Shown piece after piece: positions 54,894 through 64,000 of a stretch of 64,000 nt of DNA; positions within the stretch are counted from its first letter, which is position 1, and each line of letters opens with the position of its first letter. Location of the stretch: the NCBI GenBank assembly GCA_026214975.1, contig CM047807.1, positions 68,303,824-68,367,823 of the forward strand. The letters run 5' to 3'. This DNA comes from Gentiana macrophylla. Its lineage: Eukaryota; Streptophyta; Magnoliopsida; Gentianales; Gentianaceae. The notes beneath the pieces were generated by a model that was not told the origin of the DNA, did not search any database, and saw only the letters and a list, made by a program, of their open reading frames with translations. The position numbers were made by a program, and so were the translations under genes.

Positions 54894-55500
54894 ATCTCCC
54901 ACTTGGCCTAAAACCAATCACTCGTGTACACACAAGACCAAGTTGAAATAGGAGAATCTCATGCAATACTCGTACACAACCCTAAGCGTAAACGGATCAC
55001 TATCCGTGGGGACTCGGACTATCTTCATATCATGCTCCAAATGATCAAGTCAAAAAGAAACTGCCTCAACACACATATGAATCTCCGATGAGACCCTGGT
55101 CATTGCTTCAAGCAATGAATCCACTTACTATATCAGCTATATAGAAAAGGTGGAAGAACCGTACAAGGTTCAGGAATGAACCTTCTAAACCCGTGTACTG
55201 CTCTCGTTGCGCCTCCAAGGCACTACAGTGTTTTGGATCAGTTGTAGAACTTACAGTGACCCATAGCCAAGAACATTTCCAGCTCACTGTATCACTTATT
55301 CAAAGTGACTGCAAACCCTGACTATAGCTCCCACTCGCATTCATAAGACTCAGGATACACGTCTGTATATCTATATTATTGATTCCAAGTTTCGATAAAC
55401 TAGGAAACCTTCCTTAACATGTTTAAGGATATTGTCGACATTCACCAGATTTAATGATCATTCTGTCATACGATGATCAACATTTGAATTAATGATCATT
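54894..55500 (-). pseudogene. Family-B-like polypurine tract and RNase H/RT remnant
   Basis: ATCTCCCACTTGGCC next to the LTR is a polypurine complement. Beyond it the minus strand keeps B-like RNase H text (a region around 55075-55260 aligned with 12840-13060 by words such as GATGAGACC and GCCTCCAAGGCACTA), with no long frame. Confidence 0.7.
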
Positions 55501-55502
55501 TG

Positions 55503-55835
55503 AAACCGCATCCTATACACTTAACTCGTTCACCCCTACTAATATCTTGTATTATATTTATTCATAATAAATAGATACCACCATATTAATTTACCGCTAT
55601 AACCTTTATAGTATGAAATAAATTCTTTCCATATTTTGTTATCAACTATAACCACATTTCAATCCGACTTGATGTTCATTTGACCTTTCTGATGATTGAG
55701 GGTCATGGTGTTGCTAGACGCTATCTCGTGATCGTTAGGCATGAAGGGCATTTTCGTAATTTGCACTTTGTGTCTACGGCCAACATATTCGAAAGCCTAT
55801 CGGGTCACACACATAAGAACATCTAGTCGGATTAA
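55503..55835. repeat. Head-to-head family-B LTR pieces with an integrase scrap
   Basis: GAAACCGCATCCTATACACT at 55503 is the integrase text of 52600. 55535-55675 runs like 11530-11660. From about 55683 the text (CTGATGATTGAGG, GCTAGACGCTATC, GTAATTTGCACTTTGTG) is the reverse complement of about 11655-11790. The two LTR pieces meet tip to tip near 55680. Confidence 0.85.
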
Positions 55836-55878
55836 TTAATATAATACTATGATTAATTAATTCACAAAATACATGTAT

Positions 55879-55881
<3 letters not shown>

Positions 55882-55937
<56 letters not shown>
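55882..55937. repeat. AT dinucleotide microsatellite, 28 units
   Basis: Fifty-six bases of uninterrupted AT repeat. Length is unreliable in most assemblies. Confidence 0.97.
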
Positions 55938-55940
<3 letters not shown>

Positions 55941-56184
55941 CTTATCATGACTCTTATTTTCGTCATTTTTCTTGTCCTTTTAAACTACTCTCCAAAATAA
56001 AATTATGGTGTAGAAAATTGTGTGTCAAAATTGAATCTAAGCGACTTTTTATATATAAATAGTCGAACTCCGTAAAAGCGATTCGGAAATTCCTGTAATA
56101 AAAAGGCGTGGACTCCATATGTTACAAGCCCGTGCCTTGATTTACGTGAGAAAAGAAATCGGATCAAATAGGAAAATTCTATCC
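55938..56184. other. Unassigned spacer
   Basis: About 250 bp, AT-rich, with no gene and no repeat match in the window. Confidence 0.5.
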
Positions 56185-56326
56185 TAGGGACTCCCTACTA
56201 GGGAACTGTCTACGTGGCAGCATCTGGACCACACAAATTCCACACACGGGGCACTGTGTATTCCACCTCAGGAAACTGTGTGGTCCAGATCCTGCCACGT
56301 GGCGAGCCTCCTACTAGGAGTCCCTA
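56185..56326. mobile_element. Hairpin MITE with perfect G-box
   Basis: TAGGGACTCCCTACTAGGG at the left and the complementary CTACTAGGAGTCCCTA at the right form arms of about 50 bp that continue through GGCAGCATCTGGACCACACA and TGTGTGGTCCAGATCCTGCC. The loop is about 40 bp. The right arm carries GCCACGTGGC and the left arm TACGTGGCAG. The overlapping frame 56214-56450 is not a gene. The target duplication is not clear. Confidence 0.78.
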
Positions 56327-56728
56327 CAGTAGAACGACCCCAAATGGAGAGGTGCAGGTTGTGGTCAAACAAGGCTCGGCTTTAGCTTTTTTTTTTCTTA
56401 TTCCTTTTCTTTTTTCCCTTTTTTTCCATTATATAATAAAACCTTTTTGATAAATAAATAAGAATAGACTTCATTCTCGTGCCATTTTCGCACCCAAACT
56501 CCATTTTGACCGGTTTTTGTTCCGTTGAGATCCTTGTCACGCCCTCCATCATACAGTTCCTATAACAAAAAAAACCACATGCCTAAGCGTGAAAAATGCC
56601 ACTCACTATAATCCTGCAACCATCGTGCTACCCGCACAATTAACCCCCCCTCCAGTGATGCGAATCTACTTTATGACATTTTCTAAATCAATTTACCAGC
56701 GAAATTTAACTTAAACATGGTTAATTCA
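56327..56728. other. Unassigned spacer before the Athila-like LTR
   Basis: About 400 bp holding T-rich runs at 56390-56430. No gene is recognised. Confidence 0.5.
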
Positions 56729-58445
56729 TGATAAACTATACATAAAAGTGCTTAATTTGATTGGTTATGAGTTTTTATTGTGATTATTTCGTATTTTTAT
56801 CTTATTTCTATATCGAATTATATTACTACACATTTTATGCTTCTTTGTAGAAATAATCTGAGCCGAATAGGATTTGAGCCGAAACATGAAGAAAAATCAA
56901 GATCGAACTAGAGGAGAACCAAGTCGAGCTATAGGACAAGTCCAAGATCAGTCCAGTACAAGCCCAGACATGTCCAGGACAAACCCAGGACAAGCCCAGA
57001 CATGCCTAGGACAAGACCGATGACCAGTCAAGGATGCCCTAGACATGTCTAGGTTTAGTCCTGGACAAGCCCAGGAAGAGCCTAGGACGATGAACAAAGA
57101 ATTGTGCTCAGTAAAGCGGCCCAGGTGCCCAAGGACAAGCCCAGGATCAGTTATGACACATTCTGGACAAGCCTAGAAGAGAAGCCTGGCACGCTGAACC
57201 GAGGAATATGTATAGTGCAGTGTCTCATGTGTCCAGGATAAGCCCAAGACGCATCTGGACATGTCTAGGGACAGCCCATATGCTGTACCAAGAAATTATG
57301 TCGGTTAAGCGAGCCGACTTATCCCCAAAATATCTAGATTTACCCCTTCTAAGCCCTAGGTTGGTTAATTTATTATAAATATGATGTAATTCACCCGGTT
57401 TATGTACGATTTTTGAGTTTACAATTTAGTTAAAAGTATTTTCAATAAAAGTTCTTGTTTTCTTCATTATTTGGGAGTAGTTTAGCCTTTGCATGTTAGT
57501 TCAATTGGTGATTCATTGCGGAGGAAATAGCTAGAAGATTGATCTCGTTTTTCTAGGTAATCATGTCGATTCTTTCTTCTAAGTTTTACGAATTTGTGAT
57601 GATTATTGTTGTTAAAAGCATGTTAGGTTAATTTACTTGTAGATCGAATTGAATGATGTTAATTTGCTCCTAATCGTGATTTAAATTGATTCATACACGA
57701 GAAACGTCTGGTCACGGGGAAAAGACTTTGTTTTGGAAGAGAACCCAACGGTCTATATTGGAGAAAAGCCTTAACAATTTAGTTTCCCCGATACGAATTG
57801 TTTTGATTAATTCTTATTGTTTCGTTTTAATTTACATGTTTAGAACATGAGTAACTCTTTGCATGTTTTCGTAAATTATTCTTGAAGGAACTAAGGTTGA
57901 AAAGGGTAATTGGACAAGAAACAATTAGATCGTTATTAGTTAACTAGCCCGTGCACGAGTGGTGGTTACGTAAGCGAGGTTTACGGTATTTATTATCGGT
58001 ATTTCTAGTTCTTAATTTGTGTGTAGTTAACATTGTTTTAGCCCGTGCACGGTAGAAGTTTAGCTATTCATATGGTTCTTGAGTCCACGCACGATCTATG
58101 AGATACTTTAGGGAAATACACCAGTAATTGACTCGATTCTTGGATCTTTAATGACAAAAGTGTATGAATCAATATAGAAAACGATTAGGGAATAATTAAC
58201 TAGTTTGGTTCGATCTACTTTCTTAAACATGGTTAAAACTCGCCTTGATTTGATAAACTGTTCATTTTGCCTAATTTTCTGTGTTTATTTTGGTCAAAGA
58301 CCACAAACCATCCGTAATCTTGAATTTTATAACTTAGTTTGCATAATTATCGAACAAGACCATGTGGAATCAACCTTGCTCATGAATTGAGCTATACTAC
58401 AGTTGACCTAGTCCACTTGCTAGTGTAATTGGGATTCCGCGAACA
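56729..58445 (+). repeat. LTR of the Athila-like element
   Basis: The end, GGGATTCCGCGAACA, is set by the primer site 5 bases on. The start, TGATAAACTATAC, is inferred. A TATA-like TTATAAATATGATG lies near 57372. The upstream half contains a CCCAGGACAAG-type minisatellite. Confidence 0.68.
56930..57300 (+). repeat. CCCAGGACAAG-type minisatellite in the LTR
   Basis: Short units such as CCAGGACAAGCCCAG recur more than fifteen times. A longer unit starts at 57087, 57191 and 57280 with ATGAAC/CTGAAC/CTGTACC-AAG-AAT text, giving a higher-order period of about 90-104 bp. Confidence 0.8.
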
Positions 58446-58450
58446 AGTTT

Positions 58451-58470
58451 TTTTGCGTCGTTGCCGGGGA
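58451..58470 (+). other. Primer binding site of the Athila-like element
   Basis: TTTTGCGTCGTTGCCGGGGA differs by two or three bases from the intact site at 29259-29278. Confidence 0.85.
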
Positions 58471-58755
58471 CTAATTTCGGTAACGTAGGCTTAGTTACGA
58501 AGTTCGGGTTATATTCTTTTCTTTTTTTCTCAATTCTATTTTTTGTTTTCTTTATTTTTGGTTTTAGGATTAGATTATTTTCGAATTTTCTGGAGTTTGG
58601 AGGAGTATCTGTTTTTGCATCTATGGTCAGTCCAGGTTGAGGCAGATTCTTGATATTCTGATATTCAGTTTTTCGGGGCCGAGGCGAGGATAGTGGTGCA
58701 TTCAGCGAGCCAACCTTGCCTCTGATAGGTTTTTGTTATTTCTATGTTGCAGTGC

Positions 58756-60011
58756 ATGACTCGAAGCTCTAAAATTGAACTATTTCCTTTAGATTCTGAA
58801 ATCGAAGAAACTTGTAGGGCCAATAACGCATCATGACTTTGGCATCTTCGGGAAGAGTTTAGAGGTTGACTTGAGTGAAGCCGATCTTCAAGGTACGGAA
58901 GAATCTGAAGGAGAGATTCCAGATTTGATTGAAACCGAAGAGAAGATGGCTTTGCAACAGCGAAATGATGCTAATGGTGATGGGGGAGTTGTTGAAGCTC
59001 ATGAAAAGATGTTGTTTGACTATGCTACTCCATCCATTGAAAAGTTTGTTCCAGCAATCAAGCCACCAACAAATCCTGCTGAGGCTTACCACCCTAAGCC
59101 TAATGTAATTCAGATGATGCAAAATTATGCTAATTTTACCGGATCACCAACTGAAGATCCAAGAACCCCTGTTTGGAATTTCTTAGAAGTTGCTAATACC
59201 GTCAGACCACCTAACATACCAGAAGGAAATATCCGGTTGACACTTTTCCCCTTCACTTTAAGGGAAAAAGCAAAACAATTGTTACTTTCGTTGTATCTTG
59301 AGTCGATCACGACTTGGGATGAGTTATTGCGAGTGTTCATGAATCAATATTTCCCACTAAGCAAGACGAATAAGTTACTGAACAAAAATTCTGATTCAAG
59401 CTACTACCTGGTGAATCTCTGGCCGACTCATGGGAAAGGTTCAAAAAAGCGGTCCAGAAATGTCCACATCATGATATAGCCCTTTGGCTCTTGATGCACA
59501 CATATTACAATGCTATTGAAAAGCAGACCAGATTCGGTTGGATGCATCAAGTGGTGGGGCTTTTATGGATCAATCACCCGATAAAGCATAGGAAAAAATG
59601 GAAAAGATCGCGATGAATAGTCAGTGGAATGGTAAAGCTTCGGTTAAGAAGGTAGCTGGGGTATTTGATTTTGATGTTTCTCAAGAGATCCTTCAACAAT
59701 TATCAAATATCTCGACGCATGTTACATTGGTTAGTGATCGTATGGATCATTTCGAGAAAGAGGTAGTTAGCGAGAAAAAGGATGTGGCTCAAGTTGAAAC
59801 TACGGAAGAGGTAAACTACATGGGACTAGGAGGTCAAAAGTCTAAGTACTATCCCAGGTCACATGATGGTCCCGGTTTCCGGTATAGTGATCAAATTGGT
59901 GGCGAATATCCAAAGGGCTTTTGTGTATTGCCTTCCAAAATATCCAAACAACGAAAGTCGAGTCAACAGCTTGTGTGTATTGCCTTCCAAAATGCTTTGG
60001 AGGATCATTAG
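58756..60011 (+). pseudogene. Athila-like gag
   Basis: The start MTRSSKIELFPLDSEIEET at 58756 is the usual opening of Athila gag; it stops after 26 codons. The main frame 58871-59479 holds the retrotransposon gag domain: NYANFTGSPTEDP, then LTLFPFTLREKAKQLLLSL and SITTWDELLRVFMNQYFP. A frameshift at about 59400-59460 shifts KGSKKRSRNVHIM out of the ERFK-CPHH pattern. The third part, 59598-60011, contains VEEVNYMG-like TTEEVNYMGLGG. It would form the particle; there is no knuckle at the end. A 52-bp spaced duplication of GTGTATTGCCTTCCAAAAT lies at 59923 and 59975. Confidence 0.87.
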
Positions 60012-60605
60012 GGATTATCGATTCCAGAGATTATCACTTTGTTGAAGGTAAATACTTCAACCATCACTGTTCACATAAAACATATGGAGTTGAAAATGCA
60101 TGACCTGCATAGATCATCAACTTCACGGTTCTTAGTCAAATAAATGTGTAAAACTAACAATTCACAATTTAGAAAGAAGGATATATTTTCTTTGGTAGTT
60201 TGGATTTCAGTTTTGGAAATAATAAAAGAGTCAGACTTGTAAAACATAAAAAAAGATAGAAAAAACAATCAAGAACAAATGCAAAACTATAAGTGCAATG
60301 TATGATTAAATGAATACAATGTACCTGTGTTTTGTCCGATGTCATGCTCATTAGAGCTGATAGACTATAATAACATCCATCAGAACCAAAAGCCTTTACA
60401 TCTACACGTTGCTAGAGAAAAATTAAACACGTGAGCATTATCAAGATTATATAAAAAAAAGGAAAGTTGATCTTTAACTATCCGTAGACCTCATTATAAC
60501 TTCTTGTTTTACCTTTTTTCCATTTCTACTAGAGATGTCCCACCATTAAAATTTGGAGAATTTTCGAGATCAACAGAAATTCCACATGGGGTGAGAGATA
60601 AGTAT
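60012..60605 (-). other. Exon-like segment, minus strand, gene unknown
   Basis: On the minus strand a possible exon at about 60321-60411 reads QRVDVKAFGSDGCYYSLSAL followed by MSMTSDKTQ. It is bounded by TTTCTCTAG (acceptor) and CAG-GTACATT (donor). Upstream, 60530-60600 reads TPCGISVDLENSPNFNGG and ends at a GTAAAAC donor, but its phase does not join the next block. I do not recognise the protein. It could be a decayed or captured host gene fragment, or chance. Confidence 0.35.
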
Positions 60606-61121
60606 CATTCGGTGATGAAAATAAGCGATAGCAATCGATTGTAGGATCTAGATCAAAGCTTACGACTTTTATTGATTTGACAATTGACTTTAAGCTTATC
60701 TGAATTCAAGCTAGGGTTTTCCGATCGATTGTATAAAGCGTGGACTATTTGGAAATAAAGCGAAAGTAACAACAATAATCAATCTCGATTATTGTCTTGT
60801 GATAATCAATCTCGGAAAACCACCCAACTATTCTATCTCAGAATAATTGAAAGAAACTCCAATCTCTGAAAAGTTTCTTGATTATAAACTAGGGTTTAAT
60901 CTCCAAAATAATCTGCATAATCGTTCATTTTGACAACTATAAATAGCAAAATAGAAACCTAATTCCTAAGGAAATAAGGTGCCACTTTATCGACCTTGGG
61001 CCTGAATATTAACTTCCTAATTAAATAAAAAGCCTAAATAAAAATAGCATAATTAAAAGTCCATAAAAATATTCCGCAAATATGATGCATAAAACGCCCC
61101 ATACTTGGGCCTTTTTGCACA
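60606..61121 (-). other. Probable 3' LTR/3' untranslated region of the antisense gypsy element
   Basis: AT-rich sequence follows the pol tail, with a TATA-like CTATAAATAG near 60940, palindromic so readable on either strand. No second copy is in the window, so ends cannot be fixed. Confidence 0.45.
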
Positions 61122-61574
61122 TTAAGCCCAATCAGCAATGAATAGACTTAGAGTAGTTGGATCATCAATCCTCGAGGCCTCATTCTCCTTTCCAACATCT
61201 TGGACCAGCTTTGCATAAGCTTCTCGAGCCTTCTTTACATTGAAAGCGTGTAATAGGTCCATCTCGAACAATAATAGGATCCTTGGGATTGTGAATGCGT
61301 GGTGATCATCTTGGAGTGCATCATTCCCTCCCGGTTCGGAAGGATCGACCTCGAGATCATAATGAGGATCATCAAGCGGTGATAAGTCCTTAACGTTGAT
61401 AGTTGAAGATATAGACCAGTCCGGTGGCAAATCTATGACATAGGCGTTGTCATTGACCTTTCGTAGCACTTGAAATGGTCCATCACCTCGGTAATTCAGC
61501 TTGCTATTGTGTTGATGTGGAAAATGCTCCTTGCATAGTGCTGACCACACCCAATCTCCCGGCTTGAAGATCAT
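61122..61574 (-). pseudogene. Gypsy pol C-terminal tail
   Basis: The 150-codon frame MIFKPGDWVW, with LNYRGDGPFQVLRKVNDNAY and VKDLSPLDD, is the integrase C-terminal (GPY-like) module. It is followed by an acidic GGNDALQ tail and about 70 further residues (FEMDLLHAFNVKKAREAYAK) unlike a chromodomain. It binds DNA and target chromatin in intact relatives. Confidence 0.85.
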
Positions 61575-61589
61575 CTCTTTGCGCCTTTA

Positions 61590-62618
61590 TTAGCTTTGCT
61601 TGAGATACCGCTCCGTAGCTTTTTCAACCTCCAAGCGAGCTTTTGTGTGTAATTCACGAACAAGTGCAGCCTTGTCTTCCGCATCTAAGCTCACGTGTGC
61701 CTGTAGGAAAAGGAACAAACTCGAAAGGAGCGAGAGGTAAAAATCCATAAACAAGCGCAAGCGGTGCGGCCTTAGTAGGTGAGTGAGAGCACGATTATAA
61801 GCAAATTCAACAAATGGAAGACACGTTTCCCACGTCCTAAGGTTCTTACCCACCACGGTTCTAAGTAAGCGACCCAAAAATGCGGTTGGTAACCTCTGTT
61901 TGACCATCGGTTTGTGGGTGAAAAGAAGTGGAATATTACAAGGATGTACCTAATTTCTTCCATAACACTCTCCAAAAGTGGCTAATAAATTTGGTATCTC
62001 GGTCACTAACTATGGATCTAGGCACACCATGCAAGCGTACTATTTCCTTAAAGAACAAGTTAAAGCAATAGAAGAAGCATCATTAGTCTTATTACATGCA
62101 ATGAAATGTGCCATCTTAGACATTCTATCAACAACCACAAAAATCGAATCATGATCATTCCTAGTTCGTGGAAAACCTAAGACAAAGTCCATGGACAGAT
62201 TACTCCAAGGTGAAGTAGGAATAGGAAGTGGTGTGTATAACCCATGTGGTTGTGACCTAGCCTTAGCATGCTTGCAAACTAAACACGAAGAACAATATTT
62301 AACCACATCAGATTTCATCTTAGGCCAATAAAAATGTTGCTTAAGCATGTCTAAGGTCTTATCTACCCCAAAATGTCCCATCAAACCTCCCTCATGAGTT
62401 TCCTTAACAAACAACTCACGCATAGAACAACGAGGTACACATAACTTAGCATTCTTGTAAAGGAATCCATCGAAAATAGAATATTCGGGTTGATCACGAG
62501 AGGGACACGCAGCAAATACTTTCCCAAAATCAACGTCATGTTCATACATATGCTTAATAGATTCAAATCCTAAAAACTTGGTTTGCATAGAAGTGATAAA
62601 GGAATAACGCCTAGACAA
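61590..62618 (-). pseudogene. Gypsy integrase
   Basis: The zinc-binding HHCC module is intact at 62230-62420 ([32 protein letters not shown]). The first core Asp is in [11 protein letters not shown] and the nearby [12 protein letters not shown] (62095-62180). The middle part with the second Asp is frameshifted at about 61975-62045. PFVEFAYNRALTH in the frame 61590-61907 carries the region after the catalytic Glu. Three frames are needed, so it is inactive. Confidence 0.87.
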
Positions 62619-62659
62619 GGCATCAGCAACTATGTTATCCTTACCCTTCTTATACTTAA

Positions 62660-63297
62660 TTACATAAGAAATGACTCTATAAACTCAACCCATCGTATAT
62701 GGCGCTTATTCAGTTTCCCTTGCCCTTTTAAGTACTTGATAGACTCGTGATCAGTGTGGATGGTGAATTCATGTGGCCTTAGATAATGCTTCCATGTTTG
62801 TAAACACCTAACCAATGCATATAACTCTTTATCGTAGGTGGAATAATTAAGTGCAGCCCCTTTCAAATTTTCGCTAAAATATGCAACATGCCTACTTTCT
62901 TGGATTAAAACACCACCAATCCCTACACCCGATGCATCACATTCAAGTTGGAACATCTTATTAAAATCAGGTAATGCAAGTATAGGTGCAGAAATAAGCA
63001 TAGACTTAAGATTTTCAAAAGCTTCCCTGTGATGTTGTTCCCACTCATTGAGGGGAGCTGCAATGGAGCTGAATCCCTTCACAAAACGTCTATAGAAGCT
63101 TGCAAGGCCATGGAAACTACGTACTTGTGCAGCCGTGGAAGGTTCAGGCCACTCTTGTATCGCCTTGATCTTTTCTTGGTCCACTTCCACACCTTTAGCA
63201 CTAACAAAAAAGCCAAGAAAGACAACACTCTCCAAACAAAATTTACACTTTTTGAGATTAGCATATAATTCGTGTTCTTAAAGTGTATGCAGAACAA
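62660..63297 (-). pseudogene. Gypsy RNase H and connection domain
   Basis: [20 protein letters not shown] and [16 protein letters not shown] lead to RNase [16 protein letters not shown] with its first catalytic Asp, the Glu of [14 protein letters not shown], and the Asp of [10 protein letters not shown]. About 13 residues are missing where APLNE meets [10 protein letters not shown] frame change at about 63290 separates it from RT, and another at about 62660 from the integrase. Confidence 0.9.
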
Positions 63298-63772
63298 CCT
63301 TCAAATGTTCAACATGATCATCAAATGTAGTGCTATAAATAAGTATATCATCGAAGTACACTACTACAAAGTGATTTATAAATTCCCTAAGGACCTCATT
63401 CATAAGTCTCGTAAACGTGGAAGGTGCATTAGTTAAACCAAATGGCATTACAAGCCACTCATATAAGCCAAAGGTAGTTTTAAAAGCTGTTTTCCACTCA
63501 TCACCCTCCCGAATACGTACTTGATAATAGCCACTCTTCAAATCAATTTTAGTAAAGAAACGACTACCATGTAAATTATCAAGCATATCATATAGTCTAG
63601 GGATAGGATATCGATACTTTACCGTTATTCGGTTGATTGCGCGACAATCTGTGCACATACGCCATTCTCCCGTCTTCTTGGGGACCACAATGACTGGAAA
63701 TGCACAAGGGCTCATGGAGTCACGAATCTTTCCCTTCTCCAACAGCTCTTGAACTTGCTTTTGTATCTTCAT
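63278..63772 (-). CDS. Gypsy reverse transcriptase domain (open frame, part of a pseudogenised pol)
   Basis: The 164-codon frame covers the whole RT palm and fingers: [52 protein letters not shown] and the catalytic [11 protein letters not shown] (YFDD at 63347-63358). All three catalytic aspartates are in place. It is the best preserved enzyme domain in the window and the right piece for lineage placement. The surrounding frames are broken, so no working polyprotein is expected. Confidence 0.9.
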   Translation of the reverse strand: MKIQKQVQELLEKGKIRDSMSPCAFPVIVVPKKTGEWRMCTDCRAINRITVKYRYPIPRLYDMLDNLHGSRFFTKIDLKSGYYQVRIREGDEWKTAFKTTFGLYEWLVMPFGLTNAPSTFTRLMNEVLREFINHFVVVYFDDILIYSTTFDDHVEHLKVVLHTL

Positions 63773-63969
63773 GATCTCCGTCGGGTTGGCTCTATAGGCT
63801 GGCGGTTTGGTAGCACGGAACCGGGTACAAAGTCGATTTGATGCTCCACTCCTCTTATTGGTGGCGGCCTCTTGGGTTCCTCCTCCCGAAAGACATCCTT
63901 GAATTCTGCAAAAGCAGAATAAATCGCACTAGGAGAGAATTGGTTAAATCGGATATAGAAAGTAAACAA
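63769..63969 (-). pseudogene. Gypsy pre-RT linker
   Basis: [20 protein letters not shown] and [10 protein letters not shown] are the conserved lead-in to gypsy RT, one frame away from it. The protease and gag would be to the right of the window. Confidence 0.85.
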
Positions 63970-64000
63970 GGGGTAGGGAGTCGAATTTTTAAGTACAAGA

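Larger units (their letters stand above)
56729..60011 (+). mobile_element. Athila-like gypsy element, 5' part
   Basis: LTR, tRNA-Asp-type primer site, leader and gag of an Athila-like element in the right order. After about 60011 no protease or pol follows, so the element is truncated or replaced by the exon-like DNA and the antisense gypsy element. Confidence 0.82.
61122..64000 (-). mobile_element. Antisense gypsy (chromovirus-like) element, 3' half, runs off right edge
   Basis: Minus-strand order is pre-RT linker, RT, RNase H, integrase and pol tail, the gypsy order (RT before integrase). The left LTR is uncertain; the 5' half is outside the window. Several frameshifts split one polyprotein. 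No chromodomain is evident at the tail. Confidence 0.9.

Noticed and set aside
56214..56450. 78-codon + strand ORF starting MAASGPHKFHT
   Set aside because: It lies inside the hairpin MITE and runs into a T-rich tract; the reading is a by-product of the inverted repeat.
60940..60950. CTATAAATAG as a host gene promoter
   Set aside because: It sits in the probable LTR of the antisense gypsy element and is palindromic, so direction cannot be read; no gene follows.
1..64000. CRISPR arrays, bacterial operons, tRNA or rRNA genes
   Set aside because: No regular spacer-repeat array and no recognisable RNA gene; tRNA-like words are retrotransposon primer sites, and everything else is plant transposon DNA.

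Overview
This window is eudicot-type plant nuclear heterochromatin, and I found no convincing intact host gene. The evidence is the stacked, decayed LTR retrotransposons of Ty1/copia and Ty3/gypsy type with plant-type primer binding sites (initiator-tRNA-Met complements in the copia elements, tRNA-Asp-type complements in the Athila-like elements), together with scraps of a plant L1-like LINE, a CACTA transposon and a MITE. The sequence does not allow a species call. One 100-N assembly gap lies at 24321-24420.

Layout. (1) 1-10977: a SIRE/Maximus-like copia element (element 1, + strand). Its integrase is split by a second, related copia element (element 2, 1551-7544). Element 1 then continues with reverse transcriptase, RNase H and a downstream extra ORF. 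(2) 10978-24320: an antisense copia element (family B) with both LTRs. Its reverse transcriptase/RNase H junction is split by a compact + strand copia element (element C, 13355-18437) with two 386-bp LTRs. (3) 24421-31435: AT-rich unassigned sequence with repeats, a LINE fragment, a decayed gypsy element with an Athila/Tat-type primer binding site, and a scrap of antisense gypsy pol. (4) 31436-50692: a long antisense copia element (family D). Its RNase H gene is split by a 12-kb SIRE-like copia element (element 3, 33444-45523) flanked by a perfect 5-bp target duplication, AAGAT. (5) 50693-56728: a broken D LTR with an inverted LTR piece, a CACTA terminus, a scrambled mosaic of family-B pieces in both orientations, an AT microsatellite and a hairpin MITE with a perfect G-box. 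(6) 56729-60011: an Athila-like LTR, primer binding site and gag. (7) 60012-64000: exon-like sequence, then the pol gene of an antisense gypsy element that runs off the right edge.

Order of insertion follows from the nesting: element 2 is younger than element 1, C is younger than B, and 3 is younger than D. In each case the interrupted reading resumes across the insert. All coding regions are pseudogenised by stops, frameshifts and deletions. The aspartic protease motif is altered or deleted in all three SIRE-like copies.

Three observations stand out. First, elements 1 and 3 both carry, after pol, an extra ORF preceded by its own TATA-like box and a plant-type start context, yet the two ORFs do not look alike. 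Second, sister copies differ again and again exactly at CAG/CTG, the preferred CHG methylation context in plants, both as C-to-T type stop codons and as odd indel-like changes that could be consensus errors on methylated DNA. Third, the gap must hide roughly 850 bp of LTR although it is drawn as 100 bp. All coordinates were read by eye, so element ends without a target duplication are approximate.
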